A stretch of DNA of 64,000 nt from Sulfurospirillum sp. 1612 (GTDB taxonomy: Bacteria > Campylobacterota > Campylobacteria > Campylobacterales > Sulfurospirillaceae), in NCBI RefSeq assembly GCF_036556685.1, contig NZ_CP140614.1:744001-808000 (forward strand), read 5' to 3'. The notes beneath the pieces were generated by a model, which saw only the letters and a list, made by a program, of their open reading frames with translations, searched no databases and was not told where the DNA came from. Made by a program: the position numbers and the translations under genes. Numbering within the stretch: the first letter of the stretch is position 1; each line of letters begins with the position of its first letter. Below, in pieces: positions 8,570 through 17,942 of the stretch.

Positions 8570-9901
8570 CTAGCCATCATTGATGGTTGAGAGCAACTCT
8601 TCATTATCTTGTGTTTTGAGCATTTTAGAGTATAAAAATTTGAGTGCTTCGATATCTTCCATTTGAGAAATGGCAGATCGAATCGCCCAGATTTTTTGTA
8701 AGGTTTCAGGTTCCACGAGAATTTCTTCTTTTCGAGTGGCTGATTTCATGATATTGATAGCCGGATAAATTCTACGATCAGAGATGTTACGATCCAAGAC
8801 AATCTCACTGTTACCGGTTCCTTTAAACTCTTCAAAAATAACTTCATCCATACGACTACCGGTCTCAATCAGTGCGGTTGAGATGATGGTTAAACTGCCG
8901 CCAAATTCAATATTTCTGGCCGCTCCGAAAAATCGTTTTGGTTTGTGTAGTGCATTGGCATCCACACCACCGCTCAGGATTTTCCCACTTGATGGGGTGA
9001 CTGTATTATAAGCGCGTGCAAGTCGTGTGATGGAGTCTAATAAAATCACAACGTCTTTGCCCATTTCGACGCGTCTTTTTGCTTTTTCGATGACAAGATT
9101 AGCCACTCTGACATGATTAGACGCTGGCATATCAAAGGTAGAGCTATAAACTTCACCATTGACGCTACGTTGCATATCGGTTACTTCCTCAGGGCGCTCA
9201 TCGACAAGAAGTACAATGAGTTCAATCTCAGGATGATTAAAAGAGATGCCATTGGCGAGCTCTTTCATCAATTCGGTTTTACCGCTTCTTGGAGGAGCAA
9301 CAATCAAACCCCGTTGTCCTTTTCCGATTGGAGTGAAAAGGTCCAACACTCTACCGGTGATTTTCATGCTGTTGTATTCCATTTTGATGCGTTCTGTTGG
9401 ATAGACGGGCGTTAAATTTTCAAACAGTGGTCTTTTTCTGCTATCTTGCATCGGTAGATAATTAATCGCTTCTATTTTTAAAAGTGCATAATAGCGTTCT
9501 TGATCTTTAGGTTGTCTCACTTGTCCGGTCACGATGTCACCATTACGCAGGGCGAATTTTTTGACTTGTGTAGCACTCACATAGGCATCATTGGCACTGT
9601 CGCTAAAATTTGTATCGGTGGTTCGTAAAAAGCCATATCCTTCATGAGTGATTTCTAAGATTCCTGTAAAAAGGATAAAGCCCCCTTGGTTGACTTGAGA
9701 TTTCAAAATCTCAAACATTAAATCTTGTCGTTTGAGTTCATTGGGGTTTTCAACCTTGAGTTCGGTTGCAATTTCTACGAGCTTATCCAGTTGCATACTT
9801 CTTAAATTTTCTATCTTATATCCCTCTACTGGTACATGAGTTCTTGATTTGCGATAATTGCCTTTTGGTTTCTGGTTATCTGAGGAAGAATTCGTATTCA
9901 T
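8570..9901 (-). CDS. rho: Transcription termination factor Rho
   Basis: Hexameric RNA helicase that ends transcription. The 443-residue protein has an N-terminal helical domain, a cold-shock-like RNA-binding domain ([20 protein letters not shown]), Walker [11 protein letters not shown], Walker [11 protein letters not shown], and the Q- and R-loops ([31 protein letters not shown]). The ATG at 9901 has GAAGG five bases upstream; an in-frame ATG at 9943 would add 14 residues without a ribosome site. Only a short Asn/Lys-rich N-terminal extension is present. Confidence 0.97.
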   Translation of the reverse strand: MNTNSSSDNQKPKGNYRKSRTHVPVEGYKIENLRSMQLDKLVEIATELKVENPNELKRQDLMFEILKSQVNQGGFILFTGILEITHEGYGFLRTTDTNFSDSANDAYVSATQVKKFALRNGDIVTGQVRQPKDQERYYALLKIEAINYLPMQDSRKRPLFENLTPVYPTERIKMEYNSMKITGRVLDLFTPIGKGQRGLIVAPPRSGKTELMKELANGISFNHPEIELIVLLVDERPEEVTDMQRSVNGEVYSSTFDMPASNHVRVANLVIEKAKRRVEMGKDVVILLDSITRLARAYNTVTPSSGKILSGGVDANALHKPKRFFGAARNIEFGGSLTIISTALIETGSRMDEVIFEEFKGTGNSEIVLDRNISDRRIYPAINIMKSATRKEEILVEPETLQKIWAIRSAISQMEDIEALKFLYSKMLKTQDNEELLSTINDG

Positions 9902-10098
9902 TTTGCCTTCTTTTTGTAGTTTAGTGGTTTTTTGAAGCAGCATTATCCCGATAGTAAGTGTACTAGTATTGAGAAAATATCGTTGCTTTTTTGTAGTTGG
10001 TTTATTTGCAAGGATTAAAGTGTCCCTGCGAATTCAATCGTAATTTTATAATAAAGAAGATTTTTTGTCAAGAAGCCTTTAGATTTAGAAAGTCACGA

Positions 10099-10104
10099 TA
10101 TAAT
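10099..10104 (+). promoter_or_regulatory. -10 element of ccoI
   Basis: TATAAT 35 bases before the ccoI start in the 238-base rho-ccoI gap. No clear -35. The rest of this gap shows AT-rich sequence and a TATTATAAAA on the minus strand that may serve rho; I see no gene in it. Confidence 0.45.
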
Positions 10105-10139
10105 TACATTTAAAGTTTCTGCTAAGAGGGTGTCATTTT

Positions 10140-12554
10140 ATGCAAAAAAGACGTTGTGATCATTGTCATCTTGAATTTGATGAACGGGTGTTGTTTCAAG
10201 ATAAAAGTTTTGAAGAAGGTACAAAATATTTTTGTTGTAAAGGATGCCAGGGTGTTTACCATCTTTTGCGAAGCGAAGGCTTAGATGATTTTTACCAAAA
10301 AATGGGCGATACTGAGTTAGAACCACCAAAGGATGATTTAGGAGATATTAGTCGCTTTGATTTGGAGGGCTTTAACAAAAAATATATCAAAAGCAAAGAT
10401 GGATTTGATGAGATTTATCTGATTATCGAAGGCATTCACTGCTCGGCTTGCGTGTGGCTGAATGAAAAAGTACTGCATCAAAAAGAGGGCATCGTCGAAG
10501 CGAGTATCAATCAAACCAATAATAAAGCAAAAATTGTTTGGGACCCTGATACCATTAAACTCTCAGAAATCATACTCACCATTAGAAGTATCGGGTACAA
10601 TGCGTATCCTTATGACCCTAGCATGCAAGAAGTGCAAGCCAATAGTATCAGACGCGATTATTACGCGCGATTGTTGGTGGGCGTCTTTACGACGATGAAT
10701 ATCATGTGGATTGCCATCGCCCAATATGCAGGTTATTTTACGGGTATGAAAACAGAAGTGAAAAATATCTTAAATTTTGCAGAATTCGTACTGGCAACGC
10801 CGACACTTTTTTATACCGGATGGGTCTATTTCAAAGGGGCGTATTATGGCATCAAAAATCACTATGTTAATATGGATATTTTGGTGGCTACAGGGGCAAG
10901 TTCTGCTTACATTTACTCTCTCTATGCGATGTTTACACAAAAAGGAGAGGTCTATTTTGATTCGGTGACGATGATTGTCACCTTTGTGTTTGCTGGTAAA
11001 TATCTGGAAGTACTCTCTAAGAAAAAAGCAGTTGATCGTTTGGATGGTTTTAATAGTAGCGTGCCGACTGAAGTGCTTATTATTAAAAATGATGAAAAAA
11101 TTCTTTTGGGTGTAGAAGAGGTCAAAAGTGGCGATATTATCGAAGTAAAAGCCGGAGAAAAGATTGTCATCGATGGTATCATGATGCAAGGGGGAAGCTC
11201 GTTTGATACGTCTAGTTTAACAGGGGAATCAACACCGGTGTATCTTAAAGAAGGGGATAAAATTTTAAGTGGTTATATCGCTTTGGATACCGTATTTCGC
11301 TATCAGGCTATCTGTGATGTTAATTCTAGCGTATTGAGCAAAATCACCTCTTTGCTTGAAGATTCGATGAATAAAAAACCAAAAATTGAAAAACTTGCCA
11401 ATTTAGTGTCAGGATATTTTTCAACCATTATTTTACTGTTCTCAGTGGGGACTTTGCTGTTTTGGTATTTTGGAGGGGCTTCGTTTGAGCACTCTTTGAT
11501 TGTTGCCATTTCCGTGATTGTTATCGCCTGTCCATGCGCACTTGGATTGGCGACTCCTGTATCAACATTGGTCGGACTTGGTTTAGCGGCAAAAAAGGGT
11601 ATTTTATTCAAAGAATCCTCCTTTTTGGAAACGATGGCAAAGTGTGATGTGTTGATGTTAGATAAAACCGGTACGATTACATCAGGGCAGCCCAAAATTG
11701 TCAAAAAAATCTATCTGAAAGAATTTGATGCATCGCTTCTTTATGCGCTCAGCAGTCACTCAACACATCCTATCAGTAAAGCAATCGCTGAATATTTTGA
11801 AGAAGAAAAAGTCAATACCAAAACCTTAGAAGAGATTAAAAGTATCGAAGCAAAAGGGATTAAAGCGCGTCATGATACGCACATGCTCTATGGTGGAAGC
11901 CGAAGTTTACTTGAAGAAAATGGAATTACTTGTCAACAAGAATTTCACAATTATAGTGAATATTATTTTGCGATTGATGATGAGGTCGTGGCAATTTTCG
12001 CACTTGAAGATGTCCCAAGAATTGATGCTAAAGAGAGTATCGAAGGGATTAAAAAATTGGGCATTGATGTCGTGATGCTAACAGGTGACAATAAAGAAGT
12101 CGCTCAAAAGGTATCAAACCTTGTCGGAATTGACACATTTCATGCTTCACTTTTACCTCAAGATAAAGCTAAAATAGTGGAAGAAGCCAGAAATGAAGGC
12201 AAACGTGTGGTGATGACCGGAGATGGGATTAATGATGCATTGGCTCTTTCAAAAAGTGAGATTGCTATTACATTAGGAAGTGGTGCGGATATTGCTTTGA
12301 ATGTGAGTGATGTGGTATTGATTAATAATTCGTTTGATTCACTCTATAGTGCTTTTTTGATTTCTAAAAAAACTTATCGAACGATTCAAGAAAATCTATT
12401 GTTATCCTTTTTATATAATTCCATTACGATTCCCCTCGCGATGGCCGGTCATGTTATCCCGCTGTTTGCTGCACTTTCGATGTCGCTTAGCTCTTTGATT
12501 GTGGTAGGAAATTCGATGCGGATTAATTTGCTCAAATGGCCAAAGAAAAAATAA
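10140..12554 (+). CDS. ccoI: Copper-translocating P1B-type ATPase for cbb3 oxidase assembly (CcoI/FixI)
   Basis: Membrane ATPase that exports Cu+ for loading into the cbb3 cytochrome c oxidase. The 804 residues start with a cysteine-rich domain (CDHC at 6-9, CCKGC at 32-36) typical of CcoI, then an HMA-like domain with HCSACVW. These are followed by the membrane metal site CPC (ACPCALGLATP), phosphorylation motif DKTGT, the TGES actuator loop and the GDGINDALAL hinge. The ribosome site AGAGGG is about ten bases from the ATG. The next gene on the same strand is ccoS, which supports the oxidase-assembly role over general copper detoxification. Confidence 0.95.
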   Translation: MQKRRCDHCHLEFDERVLFQDKSFEEGTKYFCCKGCQGVYHLLRSEGLDDFYQKMGDTELEPPKDDLGDISRFDLEGFNKKYIKSKDGFDEIYLIIEGIHCSACVWLNEKVLHQKEGIVEASINQTNNKAKIVWDPDTIKLSEIILTIRSIGYNAYPYDPSMQEVQANSIRRDYYARLLVGVFTTMNIMWIAIAQYAGYFTGMKTEVKNILNFAEFVLATPTLFYTGWVYFKGAYYGIKNHYVNMDILVATGASSAYIYSLYAMFTQKGEVYFDSVTMIVTFVFAGKYLEVLSKKKAVDRLDGFNSSVPTEVLIIKNDEKILLGVEEVKSGDIIEVKAGEKIVIDGIMMQGGSSFDTSSLTGESTPVYLKEGDKILSGYIALDTVFRYQAICDVNSSVLSKITSLLEDSMNKKPKIEKLANLVSGYFSTIILLFSVGTLLFWYFGGASFEHSLIVAISVIVIACPCALGLATPVSTLVGLGLAAKKGILFKESSFLETMAKCDVLMLDKTGTITSGQPKIVKKIYLKEFDASLLYALSSHSTHPISKAIAEYFEEEKVNTKTLEEIKSIEAKGIKARHDTHMLYGGSRSLLEENGITCQQEFHNYSEYYFAIDDEVVAIFALEDVPRIDAKESIEGIKKLGIDVVMLTGDNKEVAQKVSNLVGIDTFHASLLPQDKAKIVEEARNEGKRVVMTGDGINDALALSKSEIAITLGSGADIALNVSDVVLINNSFDSLYSAFLISKKTYRTIQENLLLSFLYNSITIPLAMAGHVIPLFAALSMSLSSLIVVGNSMRINLLKWPKKK

Positions 12555-12606
12555 GCCATTGATTGAGAGGAACACATAGTGGAAAAAAGGATACAATGGA
12601 TGGAAA

Positions 12607-12622
12607 AGTTTTCTCGAAAACT
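12607..12622. repeat. Short dyad between ccoI and ccoS
   Basis: AGTTTTC, two bases, GAAAACT: a seven-base-pair dyad 24 bases before the ccoS start. It may be a protein-binding site or a small intercistronic hairpin; no T-tract follows. Confidence 0.3.
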
Positions 12623-12645
12623 ACAAATTACAAGGAGATATAACT

Positions 12646-12894
12646 ATGAGTAGTTGGGTGATTGCGATGATGCTAGGTGCTTCTATTACGTTGGGTGCAT
12701 TTGGACTCTGGGCTCTCATCTGGGGCTTGAGAACGGGACAATTTGAAGATCAAAACAAATTTTTAGATGGGGCTTTGTATGATAATGAAGAGTCGTTGCA
12801 AGATGCTGTGATGTTAGAAGAGCGAAAGAAAAATATCAAAAAACAAAAAGAGAAAAAGAGAGCGAAAGAGAAGGGATATCGTCCTCCGGATTAA
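12646..12894 (+). CDS. ccoS: cbb3-type cytochrome oxidase assembly protein CcoS
   Basis: An 82-residue single-pass membrane protein. One transmembrane helix (residues 4-26) is followed by the CcoS signature in which a GLRTGQFEDQ segment leads to a short acidic region, and the C-terminus is a lysine/arginine-rich tail. CcoS is needed for cofactor insertion into cbb3 oxidase. AAGGAGATATAACT before the ATG is a strong ribosome site. It lies 91 bases after ccoI and probably shares its transcript. Confidence 0.9.
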   Translation: MSSWVIAMMLGASITLGAFGLWALIWGLRTGQFEDQNKFLDGALYDNEESLQDAVMLEERKKNIKKQKEKKRAKEKGYRPPD

Positions 12895-12901
12895 TAGAAT
12901 A

Positions 12902-13198
12902 TTATTTTAGCGTGGAAATGTATTCGGCGACGGCTTTGATATCTGCATCACTGAGTTTTTCTACTTGTTTACTCATGACTTTGGCAAATTTGTCGACGTT
13001 TGACATATGTTTGAAGATTTGCAATATAGCAATCGTCTGTTTGGCTTTTGCCCCTGCGATTCGTGAAGATTTTCCAAAGGCTTTGTGCTTCCCGTGAATA
13101 CCATGACATTTTGCACATTTTTGGTATATGAGTGCCCCATTTGCAGCCATCAAACTGGAAGTCGCACAAATCAATAGCAACCCTATAATTTTTTTCAT
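12902..13198 (-). CDS. Periplasmic c-type cytochrome, class I, single haem
   Basis: A signal peptide (MKKIIGLLLICATSSLMA) is followed by one haem-binding CAKCH and a C-terminal helix YISTL; a Met in KVMSK may be the axial ligand. It likely shuttles electrons to a terminal oxidase or peroxidase. The ATG at 13198 has AAGGA seven bases upstream, so I prefer it to the GTG at 13204. The neighbouring cytochrome gene upstream and the ccoIS genes converging from the other side point to respiratory electron transfer. Confidence 0.88.
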   Translation of the reverse strand: MKKIIGLLLICATSSLMAANGALIYQKCAKCHGIHGKHKAFGKSSRIAGAKAKQTIAILQIFKHMSNVDKFAKVMSKQVEKLSDADIKAVAEYISTLK

Positions 13199-13243
13199 GA
13201 CCACATCCTTATGAGTAATATAAAAATAAGTTGACGGGTTAGT

Positions 13244-13261
13244 CGGCAGGATTTCCTGCCG
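13244..13261. repeat. Hairpin between the two cytochrome genes
   Basis: CGGCAGG, loop ATTT, CCTGCCG: a perfect seven-base-pair GC-rich stem just after the stop of the upstream cytochrome gene. No T-tract follows on the minus strand, so it may protect the upstream message or only partly terminate. Confidence 0.6.
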
Positions 13262-13270
13262 TTTGACAAA

Positions 13271-13558
13271 TTATTTACCGATAGTTTTTGAAAATGCTTC
13301 AAGTTCCGCGTCAGTATATTTTGCTACTTGACCTTTCATGATACCTTTCATCGCACCACCGAAAGTACCAGCTTTATAGCCTTTAAGTCCTTCTGCAATT
13401 TGTGCATGTGTTAAATCTTTAACAATGACAGATTTACCAAGAGCGTGTTTTTCCCAGTTTTGTCCGTGACATGCTTTACATGCTGCGGCATTAACACCTG
13501 CCATTAATGCAGTGCTTGCGCCAAGAGCGACAACGGAAGCTAAAATAACTTTTTTCAT
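13271..13558 (-). CDS. Periplasmic cytochrome c553-like protein
   Basis: A 95-residue protein with a signal peptide (MKKVILASVVALGASTALMA), one CKACH haem site at mature residues 7-11, and Met residues in GGAMKGIMKGQ suitable as the axial ligand. It ends with a short helix (LEAFSKTIGK). It looks like the abundant small c553 that donates electrons to cbb3 oxidase in this phylum. AAGGAAAGAAAAGT before the ATG is an acceptable ribosome site. It is the first gene of a two-cytochrome unit. Confidence 0.9.
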   Translation of the reverse strand: MKKVILASVVALGASTALMAGVNAAACKACHGQNWEKHALGKSVIVKDLTHAQIAEGLKGYKAGTFGGAMKGIMKGQVAKYTDAELEAFSKTIGK

Positions 13559-13730
13559 ACTTTTCTTTCCTTATTTTGAATTTGGATACTAATTCTATCA
13601 CATGTAGCTTTAAATTTTCTTGTAAAACTTTGTTTTTTCTTAGAAGTGTTTCCAGATGGGTAATTATTTGTAATTTTTAATTTTATTTAAGATAACATCA
13701 TGATTATATTTCAAAAGGCAGGAACATATT

Positions 13731-14432
13731 GTGTTAAAGGGCTATGTTGTCGGGTTATTACTCCCTATATTATTATATGCTAATCAATATACTATCTGTA
13801 CTATCAAACGATTTGATGCTGCTATTGCAACAAAGCAAATAGAAAAAATATTGGATAAAGAGCCCGAAAATGTTACCTGTTTGATACAATTAGCAAATAT
13901 ATACCTCAAAAAAGGGAAACTTGCCAAAGGATTTCAAATTTTGACAGATGCTTATGGGATTGATTCTAGTATCGTCAAAAATAGTGAAATTGCCAAAATC
14001 ATACCTTTTGCATTGCAAGTCACAAAGCTCAGAGATGCTGCTATGAAGACCAATAATTTTCTGTACTGGAACCAACTCGCTGATGGATACAATGAATTGA
14101 GTATTTTGGATGAGGCGATTATCGGGTATGAAAAAAGTCTAAAAATTAATCCAATTCAAAATACAATAAGATTAAAATTAGCATTTGCTTATAGAAAAAA
14201 CGGACGTATTTATAGTTGTATTCATGAACTCAAAACAGTGCTCTCTCATGATAAAAATAATTTTTATGCTACCTATTATTTAGGGAGGATATTGAAAGAA
14301 GATTTGAAAAATTCTCAAGAAGCTTTAAAATATTTTAAAAGAGCCGATGCACTGCTTGATGCATATAAAAAAGATATGAAACCAGACAATTATCTACGTT
14401 TTAAGCATAATATTTCAAAGGAATTGCAATGA
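13731..14432 (+). CDS. Exported TPR-repeat protein heading the heptose operon
   Basis: The 233-residue protein begins with a signal-like hydrophobic segment (VVGLLLPILLYANQ) and then carries tetratricopeptide-like helical pairs, clearest at residues 40-75 and 115-205 (KSLKINPIQ, YRKNGRIYS, LGRILKEDLK). The start is GTG at 13731 with AGGA seven bases upstream. Its stop overlaps the gmhB start by four bases, so it is co-expressed with ADP-heptose synthesis. The partner is unknown; a scaffold role in envelope assembly is only a guess. Confidence 0.75.
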   Translation: MLKGYVVGLLLPILLYANQYTICTIKRFDAAIATKQIEKILDKEPENVTCLIQLANIYLKKGKLAKGFQILTDAYGIDSSIVKNSEIAKIIPFALQVTKLRDAAMKTNNFLYWNQLADGYNELSILDEAIIGYEKSLKINPIQNTIRLKLAFAYRKNGRIYSCIHELKTVLSHDKNNFYATYYLGRILKEDLKNSQEALKYFKRADALLDAYKKDMKPDNYLRFKHNISKELQ

Positions 14433-14938
14433 ATAAAGCGATTTTTTTAGACCGTGATGGCATTATCAACATTGATAAAGCTTATGTCGTAAAAATTGAA
14501 GATTTTGAATTTTCTCCACATATTTTTGAGGTATTAGCCTATTTACAACATTTAGATTATAAGCTCATTATCGTGACCAATCAATCGGGTATAGGCAGAG
14601 GATATTATAGTGAAAAAGACTTTGAAACACTGACAAAGTGGATGGTGAAACAATGTGCCCAAAACGGTATCATGATAGAGGCAGTTTATCATTGCCCCCA
14701 TACGCCAGAAGATCACTGTGACTGTCGCAAACCCAGACCAAAAATGCTCGAAGATGCGATGAAGGATTATGATATTGACCCCCAAAATTCGTGGATGATT
14801 GGGGATAAAGCCAGTGATATTGAAGCGGGTATGAATGCCGGTATTTCTCAGACGATTTTTGTCAATAACACCCGATGTGACAAGGCTAAATATAATGCTA
14901 AAACAATTTTTGATATAATCTCTATCATTAAAGAATAA
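14429..14938 (+). CDS. gmhB: D-glycero-D-manno-heptose 1,7-bisphosphate 7-phosphatase
   Basis: HAD-family phosphatase of ADP-heptose synthesis, removing the 7-phosphate. It has the nucleophile motif FLDRDGIIN (Asp8 and Asp10), VTNQSG as motif II, the GmhB zinc loop with ligands in CPHTPEDHCDC, and motif IV MIGDKASDIEAG. The length (169) is close to that of E. coli GmhB (about 190). The HisB phosphatase domain is a relative, but the neighbours hldD, hldE and gmhA fix the role. Confidence 0.95.
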   Translation: MNKAIFLDRDGIINIDKAYVVKIEDFEFSPHIFEVLAYLQHLDYKLIIVTNQSGIGRGYYSEKDFETLTKWMVKQCAQNGIMIEAVYHCPHTPEDHCDCRKPRPKMLEDAMKDYDIDPQNSWMIGDKASDIEAGMNAGISQTIFVNNTRCDKAKYNAKTIFDIISIIKE

Positions 14939-14946
14939 GGACAATT

Positions 14947-15954
14947 GTGATTTATAGTAACAGTGATTTTAATAATAAAACCATTCTCATAACAGGAGGA
15001 GCCGGGTTTATTGGCAGTAATTTGGCTTTTTATTTTCAAAAACATTACCCCAATGCTACGATTGTGGTGTTTGATAAATTTCGGAATGAAGAAACCTTTG
15101 CCAATGGCAATCTCAAGAGTTTTGGGCATTTTAAAAACCTACTTGGCTTTAAGGGGTTGGTTATTAGTGGCGATTTGAACGACCCAGAAGATCTCAAAAA
15201 ATTAGAAGATTTCAACTTTGATTATATCTTTCATGAAGCCGCCATCAGTGACACCACGGTCAGCGATCAAAAGATCATGATGGATACGAATGTTTATGCT
15301 TTTAAAAAGCTCCTTGATATGGCAGAGCGTATGAACGCTTCGATGATTTATGCCTCAAGTGCCGCAACGTATGGCGATAGTGCGCGTTTTAGTATCGGTT
15401 ATGAAAGCCCCAATAATGTCTATGGCTTTAGTAAGCTCATGATGGACAATCTCGCGGCTACTTATATGAAAAAAGAGAAGATATCCATCGTCGGATTGCG
15501 CTATTTTAATGTCTATGGTGAGCGAGAGTTTCACAAGAATAAAACCGCATCGATGGTCTTGCAGTTTGGCTTGCAATTGTTGCGAGGAGATAATGCAAAG
15601 CTCTTTGTAAAAAGTGATATTATCAAAAGAGATTTTATCTATATAGAAGATGTAATCCAAGCCAATATAAAAGCATGCAACCCTCTAAAGAGTGGTGTGT
15701 ATAATGTAGGGACGGGCATGGCTCGCAGTTTTCAAGATATCGTAGATGGATTAAAAGGTGCTTTGAATATTCAAAGAGAAGATATTTATATCCCAAATCC
15801 TTATGAAAAACAGTACCAATTTTTCACAGAAGCTGATATCCATTTGAGTCGTGAATTTTTAAATTATGAGCCTAAGTATTCACTGGAAAAAGGAATCGAA
15901 GCCTATCTTCCTGAAATTCAACGCATTTATGATCATGAAATAGCCCATGGATAA
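14947..15954 (+). CDS. hldD: ADP-L-glycero-D-manno-heptose 6-epimerase
   Basis: Short-chain-dehydrogenase-type epimerase making ADP-L,D-heptose, the donor for inner-core LPS. It has a Rossmann loop GGAGFIGSN (residues 18-26), the YGFSK catalytic pair and an ASSAATYG Ser region. The start is GTG at 14947, five bases after AAGGA. It overlaps hldE by eight bases. The length of 335 residues fits the family. Confidence 0.95.
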   Translation: MIYSNSDFNNKTILITGGAGFIGSNLAFYFQKHYPNATIVVFDKFRNEETFANGNLKSFGHFKNLLGFKGLVISGDLNDPEDLKKLEDFNFDYIFHEAAISDTTVSDQKIMMDTNVYAFKKLLDMAERMNASMIYASSAATYGDSARFSIGYESPNNVYGFSKLMMDNLAATYMKKEKISIVGLRYFNVYGEREFHKNKTASMVLQFGLQLLRGDNAKLFVKSDIIKRDFIYIEDVIQANIKACNPLKSGVYNVGTGMARSFQDIVDGLKGALNIQREDIYIPNPYEKQYQFFTEADIHLSREFLNYEPKYSLEKGIEAYLPEIQRIYDHEIAHG

Positions 15955-17362
15955 TTTACGAGAACACAAGCCCCATATCTTGGTGGTGGGCGATTTGATG
16001 TTGGATCATTATTTGTGGGGGAAATGCGAGCGAATTTCGCCTGAAGCTCCCGTGCAAGTGGTTGATATCAATAAGGAGACGACGGTTTTAGGTGGCGCGG
16101 GTAATGTGATTAATAACTTACTCACCTTAGGGGCCAATGTGAGTGTCATGAGTGTTTTAGGACGCGATAGTGCCGGAGATGAAATCTTGGAAATGTTAGA
16201 GCAATCCGGTGCGAATTTTGATAATGTCATACGACAAAATGGTCGAAAAACGAGCAAAAAAAGTCGCGTGATTGCCTCCCATCAACAAATCATTCGTTAT
16301 GATCTTGAATCTAAAGATGATATTAACGTGAGCAGTGAAGCAGAACTTTACAAGCGTTTTCAACTTCAAATCAATCAGTACGAAGCCATCTTGTTGTCTG
16401 ATTATGGCAAAGGGGTATTAAGTGAGACTTTGACGCGCAAAATCATCGCTTGTGCTAAGGCTGCCAATAAAATGGTGTTGGTGGATCCAAAAGGGAGTGA
16501 TTATAGCAAATATACCGGTGCGACGCTCATCACCCCAAACAAAAAAGAGGCCTCCATCGCTACTAAGATTGCTATTGCAGATGATGAGAACTTGCAACAA
16601 GCAGGGCAATGGCTCAAAGAGAGACTGGATTTAAAATATGCCATCATCACACTCTCAGAAGATGGTATGGCAATCTTTGGAGATACTATCACGAAGATTC
16701 CAACCGTGGCAAGAGAAGTCTATGATGTCACCGGTGCGGGCGATACGGTCTTGGCTTCGCTTGGTTTTGCACTCACCGCAGGATTTAATATCAAAAAATC
16801 AGCCAATTTTGCCACCAGTGCCGCAGCAGTCGTGGTAGGCAAACTCGGAAGTGCAACGGTGAGTTTGGATGAGATTGATTTGTATGAACAAAGCCTCAGA
16901 AGCGCAAAAGCTGGCAGTAAAATCAAAACCAAAGAGGATTTGGTGGCGCTATTGGAAAATTTTAGAGATAAAAAGATTGTCTTTACTAATGGCTGTTTTG
17001 ATATTTTGCATGTGGGGCATGTCAAATATCTCGAAATAGCAAAAAGTTTCGGTGACATGCTCATCGTAGGGCTCAATTCCGATGCATCCGTGACACGGCT
17101 TAAAGGTCCTGCGCGTCCGATTAATAATCAGCTAGACCGCGCTTATGTTTTGAGTGCACTAGAATCGGTGAGTTTTGTCGTAGAATTTGCAGAAGATACA
17201 CCCTATGAACTCATCCGTGCTATTAAGCCAGATGTGTTGGTAAAAGGTGGCGATTATAAAGATAAAGTTGTCGTGGGAAGTGATTTGGTAGAAGAAGTAA
17301 AACTAGTGGATTTTGTAGATGGAAAAAGTACGACGAAGATAATAGAAAAGGCACGATTATGA
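15947..17362 (+). CDS. hldE: Bifunctional heptose-7-phosphate kinase / heptose-1-phosphate adenylyltransferase
   Basis: It performs two steps of ADP-heptose synthesis: C1 phosphorylation and AMP transfer. The N-terminal PfkB/ribokinase domain (about 1-310) carries GGAGNV and the catalytic DVTGAGDT; the C-terminal nucleotidyltransferase domain (about 335-471) carries [13 protein letters not shown] with the HxGH motif. The 471-residue length matches E. coli HldE (477). It overlaps both neighbours. Confidence 0.97.
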   Translation: MDNLREHKPHILVVGDLMLDHYLWGKCERISPEAPVQVVDINKETTVLGGAGNVINNLLTLGANVSVMSVLGRDSAGDEILEMLEQSGANFDNVIRQNGRKTSKKSRVIASHQQIIRYDLESKDDINVSSEAELYKRFQLQINQYEAILLSDYGKGVLSETLTRKIIACAKAANKMVLVDPKGSDYSKYTGATLITPNKKEASIATKIAIADDENLQQAGQWLKERLDLKYAIITLSEDGMAIFGDTITKIPTVAREVYDVTGAGDTVLASLGFALTAGFNIKKSANFATSAAAVVVGKLGSATVSLDEIDLYEQSLRSAKAGSKIKTKEDLVALLENFRDKKIVFTNGCFDILHVGHVKYLEIAKSFGDMLIVGLNSDASVTRLKGPARPINNQLDRAYVLSALESVSFVVEFAEDTPYELIRAIKPDVLVKGGDYKDKVVVGSDLVEEVKLVDFVDGKSTTKIIEKARL

Positions 17363-17937
17363 TGGAAATGATACAGCGCGAATTACAAGCGCATAAAGAG
17401 ACGATTGAAAAGACAATTGAAGAGTTACAAACACATATCTATACCGCTTGCATTATCGCCAGTGAGACGATTAATAATGGTGGTAAAATCTTGTTGTTCG
17501 GAAACGGTGGTAGTGCGGCAGATGCACAGCACATCGCAGCGGAACTCAGTGGCCGCTATAAAAAAGAGCGCAGAGGTTTGCCGGGACTCGCTTTGACGAC
17601 CGATACTTCAGTTTTGACCGCAGTCGGCAATGATTATGGCTATGATAGAGTGTTTGATAGACAGGTGGAAGCCTTGGCACAAGAGGGAGATTTGTTGATT
17701 GGTATCTCGACCAGCGGTAATAGCAAAAATGTCCTCAGGGCTTTAAGCTTAGGACGAAATATGGGCTGTAAAACCATCGGACTGAGCGGAAGAGACGGTG
17801 GTGCGATGGATGAATTTTGTGATATCAATATCGTCGTTCCTAGTGAGGATACTCCCAGAATCCAAGAGATGCATATCCTCATCGGCCATACGATTTGTCA
17901 AGCAATCGATGATTTTTTAAAAGAGGAAAAGGCATAA
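17359..17937 (+). CDS. gmhA: Sedoheptulose-7-phosphate isomerase
   Basis: First enzyme of ADP-heptose synthesis, making D-glycero-D-manno-heptose 7-phosphate. The 192-residue SIS-domain protein has the signature [25 protein letters not shown] phosphate-binding serines and a late [11 protein letters not shown] with zinc-site residues. The ATG overlaps the hldE stop. With this gene, the full four-enzyme set from sedoheptulose-7-phosphate to ADP-heptose is present in one operon. Confidence 0.96.
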   Translation: MMEMIQRELQAHKETIEKTIEELQTHIYTACIIASETINNGGKILLFGNGGSAADAQHIAAELSGRYKKERRGLPGLALTTDTSVLTAVGNDYGYDRVFDRQVEALAQEGDLLIGISTSGNSKNVLRALSLGRNMGCKTIGLSGRDGGAMDEFCDINIVVPSEDTPRIQEMHILIGHTICQAIDDFLKEEKA

Positions 17938-17942
17938 AGATC

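Noticed and set aside
8570-10139. Regulatory leader gene upstream of rho
   Set aside because: The 238-base gap holds no short frame with a ribosome site and no strong hairpin, only promoter-like sequences.
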